A stretch of DNA of 64,000 nt from positions 62,001 to 126,000 of the forward strand of contig VTFK01000220.1 in NCBI GenBank assembly GCA_009617715.1, in the 5' to 3' direction. The stretch's first letter is position 1. The number at the start of each line of letters is the position of its first letter. Positions 47,721 through 64,000 of the stretch are shown in pieces. Both the position numbers and the translations under genes were made by a program. Below the pieces are notes generated by a model. That model worked only from the letters and a program-made list of their open reading frames with translations. It was not told the DNA's origin and searched no databases. The DNA is from Plectrocnemia conspersa (Eukaryota > Arthropoda > Insecta > Trichoptera > Polycentropodidae).

Positions 47721-50700
47721 CTAAGCAAGAATAAAACACGCTTCGATTGCGTCATATTGAAAATATACATAGCATACGAATATACGTTGTATTAAAAAAG
47801 GGCAAACGCTGTTTACAAAATACAACATATTTGCCTAAATTCATACACAAGTTCCTATGTTTATATTTTCTTATTTCTCGCATTTTATTCTATTCGCATA
47901 ACAAACATAAACAGTAGGAACGCACAAAAATAAATCCCGTACCATTTGACGCCCCGGGCGAACCGTTCCGTTCGGGTCGCAATCATAAATCTGGTGACCT
48001 ATGAACCGTGATAGGTTCATTTCGATTTTTGCTGCCCCATTTTCTAGCGCCCAGATCGGTCGTTTACATAATTTACTACCCCTTAAACTGCGACCTTGGG
48101 CGGAGGTAATATATAAAAAAGTTACGAATTAACCACTAAATATAACCCGAGTCGGGATGCGATTATGTAAGAGGACCGGAAAGAAATCAAATTATGTTAA
48201 AATGTATTACACTGTGATTGTCATATATATATTATAAAAAATAAAAATATTAAATATTGGATCTTTAAAAAGATAGAACCTCACGATGTATTATTAACTG
48301 AAAAGAGCTTTAGAAGTTCTATCCAGTATTTTATTATGTATAGTCTGTGGATCGATCTAAAATGATGACAATATATTTCTGAATTTTCATTTTAAGTTAA
48401 AATAGTTACTATGTTATAATATTATGCTAAGTCTAAAGTTATTGTTAACATTTATAAGTGCATATAATAGTCGTTGATCAAAGGCAAAATTGAATGGTTG
48501 CCAGTCTCCGTTATATACGTTTACGTGAACTCCGTGAGTGTGGAAGTTCTCTGGATATTGCGCCTTTATATCGACGTCTTGCGGGGCAGGAAGTTCCTAG
48601 TCTGAGCCTTTATCGCAACAGTGTCAGGAAGTTCCCGTGCAGCTTCCGTGTCCGTGCAATCTGATACGGCGATAATGACACATTTACATATTCAGTAAAG
48701 TTCAACTGCGAGCTTTGTGAAGGCGGCAAACGCCGTGACTCGCCCGACATTCGATAAACTTTAATTGGCATCTCAGATGTTATCATTAATAAGTGAGGAG
48801 TATAATTGTTGATTTGATACTAGAAACGGCAAATGGGAAATGAAGTAATGCTTCTAAATTTTATTTTAACTTAAATATATATAATTTACATAAGCATACG
48901 TGAAATAGATGCAAGTATTGCAAAAGGATATTTGTGCCTTTTAGATTTAAAATTGTTACTTTATTTTTTTTTTAATGAAAATTTATTTTGTTAAAAGCGT
49001 ATATTGCCGTTTGTACTTTGAAAGCATAAAATTTAGTTTTAATATTTTATTGCTTTAAATTGGGGTGTTAAATAAATATGAGTGCTAAAATAAAATAAAT
49101 GGCTTAAATATGTGTACTGTAAAGAAACTTATGGTGTTACAGTATTTTAAAAAAGTTTATAGAGGTAGTGGGTGTTATTATTAAGTTAATAACCAGCAAT
49201 TGAAAGTGAAAGTTGAATCAGAACCACGCATAACTTGGAAAGCTTGCACCAAATTAAGGCGTTTTCAATATAGCAGTTATGGAATTTTTGGGGCTTGTGG
49301 CCAAAGGGGTGTGACTTTCTAACCAAAATAAACTCTGGAAAAGTTAGTATTAGTTTAATTAATTAGATACAATTAACCACTGTAGATAAAAAATGGCAAG
49401 TTGTGTTTTGTAGACTGAGTGCTGTTAAAATGTCATCGAGACGTCTTTTTCAAATCTCTCGTTTTTCATTGGATGAGTCTGTCTGACTGAACTCGCTTTT
49501 AACCCACTCATCTTGAATCATTTGCTCGTCTGCTGAAGTGACAAATTGTCACATATTTTATAAATTTGATTTAAGAAAGCTCTGGCGAATCACAGATGCG
49601 GATATCTCTAAAATATATTAGGAAGATTTTCAATCTGGTAACTAATTTCTCTAAATTTTTGAAACGGTATTAACGTTTTTTTTATTTTTTATTGATCATT
49701 TTAAAATACATTTTTTTTAAATTTTTTGAAATTTTTATTTTAATTAAAAATTAGCTGTCCTCACTGTCGGTACCTCACTGTCGTGAGATACCGAAGCTAG
49801 AAAGTGTGCGGTTACTGGACTCTCAACTTTTTGGGATTTAAATATTATTTTTGCTTTGTTCTGATTTTTTTACTCTATTTTAAAATTTAATGGTTAAAAT
49901 CAAAATTAAAACCATTATGCAGCTGTGCGATTTAACAATATAGATAAAAGAGATCGCAGGTATAGTCCATCCAAGATGTTAACGCTCATAATCTTTGTGT
50001 TTTAAACAAGGGTGCGTGTACGCATGCATGCATACATATATAGTTTTCCGCGAATTCGTTTACACCGATAGGAGAACGTTACCAATACTAAATTAGGGCT
50101 GTATTAAGGATAGGGTGACCATACGTTATAAATTAAATTAAAAATTACAGTATGTTAAATTTTTACTATAAATTATTGTCATGTTGTGTTATTTTGTAAT
50201 CAGTAAAACAGTTCCTGTAATATTCTATTGGTATTTTAAATAAATATTGTATTGAACTGATATAAAACCTTGAGAGTGATTCTAAAATTGATATCACGTT
50301 TTTGAGTTAAATAAGTTGTATACATAAATAAAATAAGTAGGAAAGTAATATTTTACATTATTTTCAACAAATTAAATTAAAATAGGAAAAATTAATTGAA
50401 CGTTTAATTTCACATGGTCACAATATTATATTTTCTCACCAATACTGTAGCAATGAGCGTTCATATCTTAGACGGACTGTACGCATATGAGAGATATGCG
50501 ATTGATCTAGTGCATTATTGACTGTTACCGCGTTACAGCGTTAATTTGCACAAATGTATTACGTTTTAAAATAGTTTTGCAAATTAACTAAATATTAATA
50601 AAAAAAAAAGTAGTTAAAATTTTGCAACATAAAAATAATTTTGAAACGTAACATTTTTTTTTTTTTTTTTTAAATAGGTTTGCAGTTTAAATAAATAATA

Positions 50701-53700
50701 ATTGTTATTTTAAAATATTCTTAAACTTTTTTTTAATGATCATAGTTATTTTTAGAACAAGATTTAAGTAAATAAAATTTTATTTACACAACGTTAGTTT
50801 TTGTGTTCTAAAATTTTGTTTAACGGAAATAATAAAAAAATGTATTTTTTCAATTTTTTTTTTGTTTTTAATGTCTTTTTAATTTTTACCGGTATTACTT
50901 TTATTAAATAGCCTCCAATGATACGAAAAAAACTACAGTAGTTATAGTGTCTTTTAATTTTGTTATGCCCCATGCAAATGACAATAAAATATAAAAAAAC
51001 TTTTTGTAAATCAAAATTAATTGTATTTACATGATTTTTATCTGTAATATTTTCTCCACCAAAATTTTTTTGTAGTTACGATTTTTTTTTCAATATCTAC
51101 AATTTTAAAATAAATGGTAGATCAGACTGGTTAATAAACTTATTTAAAATCTATTTTGAAAATACATTTTATGCCGATAAAATTATTAACACAATAAAAC
51201 TGCGTTGTAATGTTTGCAAAAACACACATTAATAACAAAAAAAAAATGTTTTTAAACGTTTTTAAGCATTTAATATTTTTTAAACAAAGCTACGCCACAA
51301 GTTTCTCTATAATATATATATTTTTTAAACACAGTTGCGGATTTAAATGCCGCGTTGCTGAGGGTCTGCGCCCCTCCTCAGATAATATGTGTTTTGTTAG
51401 TGTTATGTTTGTATTAAATATACATGCACATTTTAATGAAAATTTTGAAGTAAATTATTGGTTCTGTTGAAATTTTAAAATGGCTTGAATTGCAATGAAT
51501 TAAATTAGATAAGATTTTTAATGTATGTATTATATTATTATTAAAAATATTTTATTGAAATTTAAATTAAAGCTGGGTGAAGACTATGTATAATATTTAG
51601 TGCTTTTTTAGTTTGTTTTAAATAGAACACGGAAAATATCATAATTTTATCGCAGTCAAATAAACACAGTTTTTTGCTTAAATAAGTTAAAAATATGAGC
51701 TATTAAAAAAAATGTAAAATTTCTCGCTGCGCGACAAATTAAAATTTGCGTTTTATTTAATTAAGATTATTGAGTTTTGCAAATACTGATTTTAATTTCT
51801 ATTCAATAGCAAAACACGTTATATAACCATTTGAAAATTTTATCATAAATAGAAAGTGGATTAAGAAATATAATTATTGTTGTTTGTATTTATTCTAAAT
51901 CTAATTTAAGAGACCAGTTGGGTAGATTCAAAGAGAATTCACATTATTATGATGATATATTTGTGTAGGTGTATGAAACAATACTATCTAGATAACAGGT
52001 TATCGAGCACATAAACCAGCTTGGTCGTGTTTGGAATGCGCGCTGTGAATTACTTGATCTTATTAATATTCGTCGGACGTCCTTATCGAGGGCATTAGTA
52101 TGGCAGGACAATGTCCTTCTGTATACAGTAACCGATTACGTCCTTGCAGGTCCGTGATAAGCCGTCGGGACTGTTTACCCGGCGACGCCAATATACCTAT
52201 GTACACGGAGATGCTTCGTTCCGGGACTAATCATGGTCTTTGGATAATAGCGTGCCATGCATCATCAGCACCTGCAGCGCGAAAGTGGATGCATTTATGC
52301 ATAAGAGAGTATGTACCTTATTTTAATATATTATAAAGGCAGTCAGGAGTAATATGTAATCGTATTATGTCTTCGTAGAAATGTGTAATATGGTTTATTT
52401 ATGATAAAGTATTGTTTGAAGTCTGAAATTAGTTGCCGTTAAGGGTGGGAGTCTCCGAAGCAAAGTAACGGACGCTTCTGTAGAACAAAGGCGATATTGG
52501 GTTCCTAGAAATAGGGCATTGTTTTGAATAATTAGACATATTTCATACATAATTTAAGGAATGAATATTATCTGAAAGTGTGGCAAATTAAATGATCAAT
52601 GTCTTTTTTCGGTATATTTTGATTCGTAGCGTAATCAAGACGCACTTAAAACTGTAATTATTTCTTTAGAAATTTAATTTTATATATTATACTTTTTTTA
52701 ACATACTTTGCGAAATAAACATTATGTTTATATCTATATTAAATCTGTGTATGTATATTTATTTATGTTAATATATAATATATAACACTTATACATACTA
52801 TATATCCTAATGGGTAATATTATTTGAGAGATAAAATTTCCCAGTTTCGGATCGTTCGGAAAGCATCTATCATCTTGAACAATAAGGCGACTACATTCAG
52901 AAAGACGCGGGCATTAGTAGGAGCGGAACTATTCGATGTCTTTATATCCAGACTGCTTTTGCCCAACTCCCTTTTGTTATTGGAACTCTCCACCCTGCGG
53001 AAAATGAAAGACGAGATATATAATTAGTTGCACTGCTAATGAGAACGACACAAAAGAAAAGTACATCTATATCTATATAACTATGGTTTCCCCACACGTC
53101 CAATTTGATAATATTACTATTGCAAAATTAGCATTTGCCACGCGTGAATTTGGGTCTTGTTAAAATTTAAACTCGCATAGTTGACAGTTATCAAAACTAT
53201 TTGTTATAAATTTAAGTTAGTTTATAACCCGCAAGAGGTGGGCTCTTTCTCTCACTCAACAATTTTACGACGAAACTTTATAATACGCGACGCGACGTGC
53301 GTCACATATTAAATTTAAATAATTAATTCGATATTGTGTACCTGGAGCTAAATTAAAACTTTAACGAAGATAATTTTGTATTGGTAATTGCGTCACGTGT
53401 TTGCCGCAAATCAATTATCTTACCTGTTAAATCTTAATACGGACCAAAGTTGTTGGGCTGTCACCGAACGTATGCAAATTGTTTGGCACTTTGCTTGTTA
53501 CGTCGATGTTGCTAATGGATATTATATACTCGGGGGGTTCTCGAAAATTTAACTATATAGTTCAAGAGAAGTAAAATAAGTATGTTTTATGCAATAATAA
53601 AAAATAGTTACGTGGTAATAAAAGCTAAATAGATACTTTGCTAATGAAGTTTGTGAAAAAAAAATATTTTGAAAAAGCAACTTATTACTGTTTTATTTAA

Positions 53701-54394
53701 AAACTACTTTATATTGCCACTTTGATCCCATCAATTGATAGCAACAGTAAAAATATATAAAAATAACCCAGAATACATATAACATTTTTTGGAAAATTGT
53801 CTGTAAAAAAAATAAAAATAAAAAAGTACTATAATAGATAAATCAGATTATATTACAATTATTTTTGGTTATTCTTTTTTAATAAATTATAAGTTACCCG
53901 AAGATTAAGTCAGCCCATTTACACTTAGACCATTTTTAATTATCATGATTACACGTGTATCGTATTAAATATTTAGTATAAATATGAAGCGATTAAAATA
54001 AATAAATATCATTAACCAGTCGTCACAAATGTTTATTCCTGGTTTTTATTTTTTATTTGTGAGTCAAAAGATATGAAGAGTATTTTTTTATAAAAAATAG
54101 TTCATAAATATATATAATACTTTATTTTAGTTATATTTTTTTTACAGCATTCCGTTTTTTTTACCTTTTTAGTATATATTTCAGTCTCAATTACTAAAAA
54201 TTTTGGTATATATTATTCATAAAAATATTTCCTACATTTCTTAATATTTTTCCATATATTGATTTAATCTAACAAATACAGAAAAAATAGCAAAATATAA
54301 ATATATTTTTTTATTTAGGATAAAGAAACAATTATGAATGATGTGATCTTTACCATTGTTTTGTAAAATGTATTTATGATCTGATTCTCAAGAT
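47721..54394. other. Intergenic, no gene seen
   Basis: Mostly AT-rich, with poly-T/A runs near 50650 and 50860. Higher-GC blocks stand out at 47920-48180 (with atgaacc/ggttcat inverted), 48480-48780, 52000-52340, 52820-53040 and 53040-53540. The last contains CACGTG at 53394-53399 and an octamer ATGCAAAT at 53472-53479, so it is a candidate regulatory block. None of the open frames resembles a known protein. Confidence 0.45.
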
Positions 54395-54636
54395 ATTTAT
54401 GATCATTTCCTGATCTATGGAAATGCACAAAAGTCACTCCTATTCATAAAAAGGGTGACAAATTATATATAAAGAATTATAGACCAGTCGCAGTGTTGTC
54501 AACTCCTGCTAAATTATTTGAAATAATTATTCATAAATATCTCTATAATCACTTTCGGCAAGTTTTGTTAGACCAATAGCACAGGTTTCGTCCTGCCCGT
54601 TCCACTGTTACTAACCTTCTGTCGTTCACCAAAACG

Positions 54637-55011
54637 GTGACTACTTCTCTCGATGCGGGAATTCAAGAAGACGTCGTGTATACAGATTTTGAGAAAGCTT
54701 TTGACAAAGTTTGTCATGGGTTATTATTAAAAAAATTGTCGAACCTCGGTTGCTCGGATAATTTAACTCGGTTATTCTCAAATTATTTAAGCAATCGTAG
54801 ACAGTTTGTAACCTATGGTGACCGACTGTCGAAAGAATATTTTACTCCTTCGGGGGTTCCTCAAGGATCCAATCTCAGCTCTCTGCTTTTGTGTTATTTA
54901 TTAATGACAAATACAGCAATTACAAATTCAAGTTTTCTTCTGTACGCAGATGATTTAAAATTATATAATGCATTCGATCTGTTGTGGACTCCTCTCTACA
55001 AAGTGATTTAG
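54637..55011 (+). pseudogene. LINE copy C, RT core
   Basis: About 124 codons with DFEKAFDKV, GVPQGSN and YADDLKLY. The catalytic YADD is present, but the segment after PQGSN is damaged and the frame closes soon after. Confidence 0.85.
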
Positions 55012-55329
55012 ACACTCTATGGAGATGGGCTTCCGTTAACCGTCTGCCCTTTAGTGTCGGAAAATGCCATACATAGTCATTTTCTCGATCCCATTCGCCA
55101 TCAGCTTATTTCTACCATCTCGGTGGTAACATTATGACTAGAGAAACTTTCACTAAAGATCTCGGATCACTTTCGAGAGCAAATGGAGGTTCTCTCTACA
55201 CATACACGACGTCTGTGATAAATCTTCCAAGATGATAGGCTTTGTTATGAGAAATGCCTTTCACTTTGACGATCTGTCAGTTGTTTGCATCCTCTATGAC
55301 ATCTCCGAATAGCCAAATATTCCCTTTTA

Positions 55330-55686
55330 GTGGAAAAATTAAAAAAAAAGTATTTGAGATACCTTTACAACAGGACATTTGGTTATTATCCGTACATATA
55401 TCCCAGCGCTTTTCTTTTAGGAGCGTTGGGATATGATTCGCTGAGTTCTCGCAGAAAGCTGTATGTCGCTAAGCATTTTTTCAAATCACTAAAAGGTGCT
55501 GTCGACAATCCAGCTATTCTCGAGGAATTCCAGTTTTGGGTTCTGGAACATTTTCGAGAATTACGATCGCGACCTCTTTTGATCGCCGTTAGGGCTAGGA
55601 CATCCGCACTTGCCGACTCGTCTATAGCTGTGGTCATCCGGCTCCTTAATACGCTGGCCTGTTTAATGTTAGCTACGAGGATCTGA
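55330..55686 (+). pseudogene. LINE copy C, ORF2 C-terminus
   Basis: 118 codons: KKYLRYLYNRTFGYYPY, LLGALGYDSLSSRRKLYVAK, RSRPLLIAVRARTSALADSS. Collinear with the C-terminus of copies A and B. Confidence 0.85.
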
Positions 55687-55969
55687 TCCAGTTTGTATCA
55701 TTTAATTTTGATATTTTATAATTTTTTGTTATGTTTATTATTTTTAAGTATTGTTATATTTATGTATATATACGTTTTTTAATGTCTTATAAATTTAAAA
55801 TTTGTTTTCAACCATCGATGCGCATTGATGTAACCTGTTAGGCCATGATGGTTTTAATTTAATTGAAAAAAATAAAAAATAAAAATATGTGCATATGGTT
55901 TATGTGATATTATATATCTCAAAATATATCTGTATTTCTTTTATATTTATTCCAATGACTTTATTATTT

Positions 55970-56080
55970 AAGTAACGTCTCAAACTAGTAATTCTGAGGT
56001 TACGGGTTCGAGCCCCGGCAGCGGTACTCGAATTTTTATTTATTAAAATGCGCTATTATTAAAAAAAAAACGCCCCCAGC
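55970..56080 (+). mobile_element. tRNA-derived SINE, copy 3 (head only)
   Basis: taacgtctcaaactagtaat, then ggttacgggttcgagcccc (B box), then tcgaatttttatttatt aaaatgcgct as in the SINE at 37009. Similarity stops after an A run; the tail is missing. Confidence 0.65.
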
Positions 56081-61171
<5,091 letters not shown>

Positions 61172-61199
61172 ATGGAGAAATATTTATAATATAGTGGTT

Positions 61200-61265
61200 A
61201 TATATATATATATATATGTTCATATATGAGGATATATAGGGACCATGATTATATATATATATATA
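61200..61265. repeat. Interrupted AT repeats between the main tracts
   Basis: Two short (AT)n runs separated by unique sequence including gaggatatatagggaccatg. Confidence 0.8.
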
Positions 61266-61266
61266 G

Positions 61267-61398
<132 letters not shown>

Positions 61399-61425
61399 CC
61401 ATATATATATATAATTTCGGGGTCA

Positions 61426-61710
61426 GCCATGATTACGAATTTGGGTCCGTGACAATTTGACGATTTTTTTTGTTCGCAAAGGCTTCACAACCGGAAGCTA
61501 AGACTTTGATATTATTCTTCACATTATCTTAGCTTTTAGTTTTAGAATCTTTGCGAACAAAAATAAAAACTTACTGTTAGATATTTCGGAAGTGAGACTC
61601 CTGCCATGGTCACGAATTTTTAGCGACAATTTTATGTGATTTTGTTCCTTATCTTATCGATTCCAACACCGGAAGCTAAGACTTTGAGGTTATTATGCTA
61701 TCATCTCGTT
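61426..61710 (+). repeat. ~178-bp tandem duplication with internal fold-back
   Basis: gccatg-tcacgaat occurs at 61426 and 61603. ccggaagctaagactttga occurs at 61491 and 61669. The spacing is 177-178 bases. The first unit also folds: tttttgttcgcaaag near 61466-61480 pairs with ctttgcgaacaaaaa near 61550-61563. It may be a satellite or a transposon end. Confidence 0.7.
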
Positions 61711-62842
61711 TGTTCAATGCAATATTTTTGTGGATTTCAATTTCCACTACGTCGTGTTTTATGCGAACTAACATTTTTTTTATTTTATCAACAGTCCTTG
61801 TGCTATTAAGGTCAATCGTATTGTCTTCATTAAAACAATCATCTGCAGAGTTACCGTTGATCTTTTTGTCCGCATTTTTATATTCTGTTTCTCGCTGTTT
61901 CTACATGTCTTATATAGACTGTCTTATATAGACTTTATCGCAATCTGCACACAAATTTGGTACACTCCTTAGGCTTTATTTTTTATTAGATTTTTTTCTA
62001 TTGAAAAGCATAGAACCAATTTTATTTTTTAATTGAAAAATTGGTCGTATGTCGTGCTTCGAAAAGACTTCCGATTTTTTTGTAGCCCCTCGGATGTATG
62101 GTAGAAGTGATGTATATTTTTTTTTTTTTTTTCTAGATATCCTTTTCTAAAACCATTAGACTGAAGCGCAATTTTCACGGTTCGGCTTCAATGAAACAGA
62201 CAATTTTCCACTGACTCAATTTGTGCCGTATGGTGGTGGGAAATCTGCATGTAAGTATCTGTTGTTTTGTGTGCTTTTACGGTAAACTGTACGTCCTAGG
62301 CTACCGTATTTTTTTTATGATGACCAGTTTCTCCAGGAAGCAGTTGATAATTTTCTCCCAGATTATGTATTACCAGTTAACGGTTTTGAATGAAACTAAA
62401 GTAAATTTTAACAAAATTCAAACATATATAAATTCATTTGATTAAACCAATTTGAAAATAAATGCACTTATTGTTTCCTTAGTAACAAACAAACGGAAAC
62501 GAGTCAAAAACGACGCAGCTCAGGGGTTTGTGGCGGATTAGATAAGGTCAAAATCACGTCCAAGTTGCTGACATCGGTGGTCGAAAATCACATCTCAAAA
62601 AGCTAAGTAATATATATGAAAAATATTTAAAAAAATTTCATTTTGCATTTTCGACTAAAGGCACAAAACAACGGTCATAAAAATTTTAGTTTTAATTTTC
62701 GACAAAAAAATTACGGTTAATTTTTTTGATTAACTAAATTAATTTTAATTTTGATTAAAATTATAATTAACTTATTGACTCAAAATAACAATTATAATAA
62801 TTCAGTTTGATTTTATTTTTACATAAAATTTTAAGCTTGCAC
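61711..62842. other. Intergenic, no confident gene
   Basis: Contains a poly-T run near 62117-62131 that could serve as a polypyrimidine tract for a possible non-coding exon at 62137-62250. AT-rich otherwise. Confidence 0.4.
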
Positions 62843-62873
62843 AAAAAAAATTATGAAATGTTTAAAAACATAC
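62843..62873 (+). repeat. 31-bp direct repeat, copy 1
   Basis: aaaaaaaattatgaaatgtt then taaaaacatac, identical to 63043-63073 and exactly 200 bases before it. Confidence 0.85.
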
Positions 62874-63042
62874 TTCAAAGGTACATATGGTTTGGTGTGC
62901 AAGCTAACGTAGTTTTTATTCTAAAATATCTAAAAAATATAATTAATTTAAAATAAGTTGTAATACTGCTTTTTACATAAATATTATTATTTATTTATAA
63001 ATTTATTTAGCTTAATAGCTAGTTTTTACATCAAACAACTTT

Positions 63043-63073
63043 AAAAAAAATTATGAAATGTTTAAAAACATAC
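63043..63073 (+). repeat. 31-bp direct repeat, copy 2
   Basis: Identical to 62843-62873. It lies just beyond the ORF end of the LINE at 63091, so in that element's orientation it is 3' UTR. Confidence 0.85.
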
Positions 63074-63251
63074 ACTAATAAGACTTAATATTATAATTTA
63101 TTTCTATATGTACGAAGGTGTTTTTTAATTCCATTTAGGAAACCCGTTATATTTTTGCTTTTTCGGATTATTCTTGGAACTCTATTATACAAATCAAAAC
63201 CTCCGTACATAGCTCCCCTAGCCGTACTCGTTTTCTTATACTTATCCATCT

Positions 63252-63461
63252 TTAAATTTTCTCTATTTCTAGTATTATATTTATGTACATCTCATTTCTT
63301 ATTAAATACTTATTAAAATATTCTGGTAATATATTATTTTCTAACTTATATATAAATACTAAAACATTCATACTCAATATATCTTGAACATTCAACCATT
63401 CTAATCTATCAATCATACTTTTACAATTAGTTAATCTATTTTTATTTAAAATTACTCTCAT
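63252..63461 (-). pseudogene. LINE (second family) C-terminal fragment
   Basis: MRVILNKNRLTNCKSMIDRL to LVFIYKLENNILPEYFNKYL, then a frame change. Coding resumes as YNTRNRENLKMDKYKKTSTA to the stop at 63091. Confidence 0.8.
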
Positions 63462-63690
63462 TGCCCTATTTTGTAATTTTTTTGCAACATTTGTTCGTCT
63501 AATTTACTTAACATATTTAATATTGTTGCACAATAATTAAAATAGGGCAATATACTATTGTAAATTTTTTTTTTGTATTTATACTTAATATATTTCTTAA
63601 TCTAGATAAAAAACCTATTTTTCTACTATTTTTTTTTAATATGTAATTACAATGTTCTTTAAAATTTAATTTTGTATCAACAATTACTCC

Positions 63691-64000
63691 TTAATATTTT
63701 ATATTATCCACTATTTCTATACTAGAGTTATATATTACTATTTTAATATTATTATCTAACACATTTTTATAATCAATAAACATACATTTAGTTTTATTCT
63801 CATTTAATTTAAGTACATTATTCTTTAACCATATTTCTAATATACTTAATTCATTATTTAAATTATTTACAATTTCTTTAATGTAATCACTTATGCAATA
63901 CATTAATGTGTCATCCGCAAATAGATGAATTTTGCATTTTTTTACGTTATTACCTATATCATTAATATTCAAAACAAATAACAATGGTCCCAATTTAGAC
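63691..64000 (-). pseudogene. LINE (second family) RT core, partial
   Basis: At least 100 codons, open to the window edge, carrying GPLLFVLNINDI and FADDTLMY. It is closed by a nonsense TAA in place of a Leu codon in the KYLGV motif. Confidence 0.85.

Larger units (their letters stand above)
54395..55870 (+). mobile_element. LINE copy C, 5'-truncated, diverged subfamily
   Basis: Reads FPDLWKCTKVTPIHKKGD, NYRPVAVLSTPAKLFE, then RPARSTVTNLLSF (the region deleted in copies A and B is intact here), DVVYTDFEKAFDKVCH, GVPQGSN and LLYADDLKLY. It ends LNTLACLMLATRI. Lesions: a TAG in LLDQ-HRF, loss of part of the GPLLF motif, and frameshifts at 55000-55330. The 3' tail gatgcgcattgatgtaacct gttaggccatgatgg is followed by A-rich sequence. 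The protein is clearly diverged from copies A and B. Confidence 0.88.
63091..64000 (-). mobile_element. LINE of a second family, 3' half, runs off window
   Basis: Minus-strand reverse transcriptase: GPLLFVLNINDI, HLFADDTLMY (catalytic FADD), LKLNENKTKCMFI. Then come AMRVILNKNRLTNCKSMI, YNTRNRENLK and ARGAMYGGFDLYNRVPRIIR, ending RNKL and TAA at 63091. That C-terminal block is usual in CR1/Jockey-type LINEs of arthropods. Lesions: a TAA where KYLGVI is expected (near 63688) and frameshifts at about 63480-63540 and 63285. It is far more AT-rich in codon use than the other LINE family. The 5' part lies beyond 64000. Confidence 0.88.

Overview
This window looks like AT-rich nuclear DNA of an insect. 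The grounds are a gene split by short GT-AG introns, abundant 5'-truncated non-LTR retrotransposons, tRNA-derived SINEs, TIR-flanked non-autonomous DNA transposons, long (AT)n microsatellites and a short run of the insect telomere motif (TTAGG). The order or species cannot be fixed from the sequence.

Only one convincing cellular gene is present. At the left edge (320-6468, plus strand) are the last eight exons of an alanine-aminotransferase-like PLP enzyme. All visible exons join in frame to give 440 residues, and the 5' exons lie outside the window. The protein keeps the PLP lysine and the NPGNPTG and DEVYQDN motifs. It appears to have lost the C-terminal substrate-binding arginine (HFR becomes HLG), so it may be a divergent paralogue with altered specificity. 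Two of its introns carry diverged copies of one roughly 0.4-kb repeat.

The remaining ~57 kb is a gene-poor, repeat-rich desert. (i) A Jockey/CR1-type LINE family has three substantial copies (35.5-37.0 kb minus, 43.5-45.45 kb plus, 54.4-55.87 kb plus), two copies reduced to the 3' end (25.96-26.29 kb minus, 43.2-43.48 kb plus) and an internal scrap (47.5-47.7 kb). All are broken. (ii) A tRNA-derived SINE family (11.5, 37.0 and 56.0 kb, plus a tail fragment at 40.0 kb) ends in a tail homologous to the LINE 3' end, which suggests the SINE borrows the LINE machinery. (iii) A different LINE runs off the right edge on the minus strand (63.09-64.0 kb). (iv) Two ~1.05-kb elements with matching terminal inverted repeats and TAA target duplications (21.76-22.82 and 40.54-41.57 kb) lie in opposite orientations and are PIF/Harbinger-like. 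(v) A 1.85-kb hAT-like element (31.86-33.70 kb) contains telomere-like motifs. (vi) A decayed transposon-type gene lies at 29.25-29.8 kb. Several fold-backs, tandem duplications and a split (AT)n tract complete the repeats.

Between the repeats are islands of higher-GC, non-repetitive, non-coding DNA (for example 8.4-8.9, 13.2-13.5, 22.8-23.5, 26.8-27.2, 30.1-30.5, 34.2-34.7, 42.3-43.1, 52.0-53.5, 57.0-58.1 and 60.4-61.0 kb). They could be conserved cis-regulatory elements of a gene outside the window, but that is inference without cross-species alignment. No rRNA, functional tRNA, CRISPR or prokaryotic-type system is visible. The closest thing to a noteworthy system is the LINE/SINE tail-sharing set, together with two nearly identical LINE copies that share a frame-breaking deletion and so point to mobilisation in trans.
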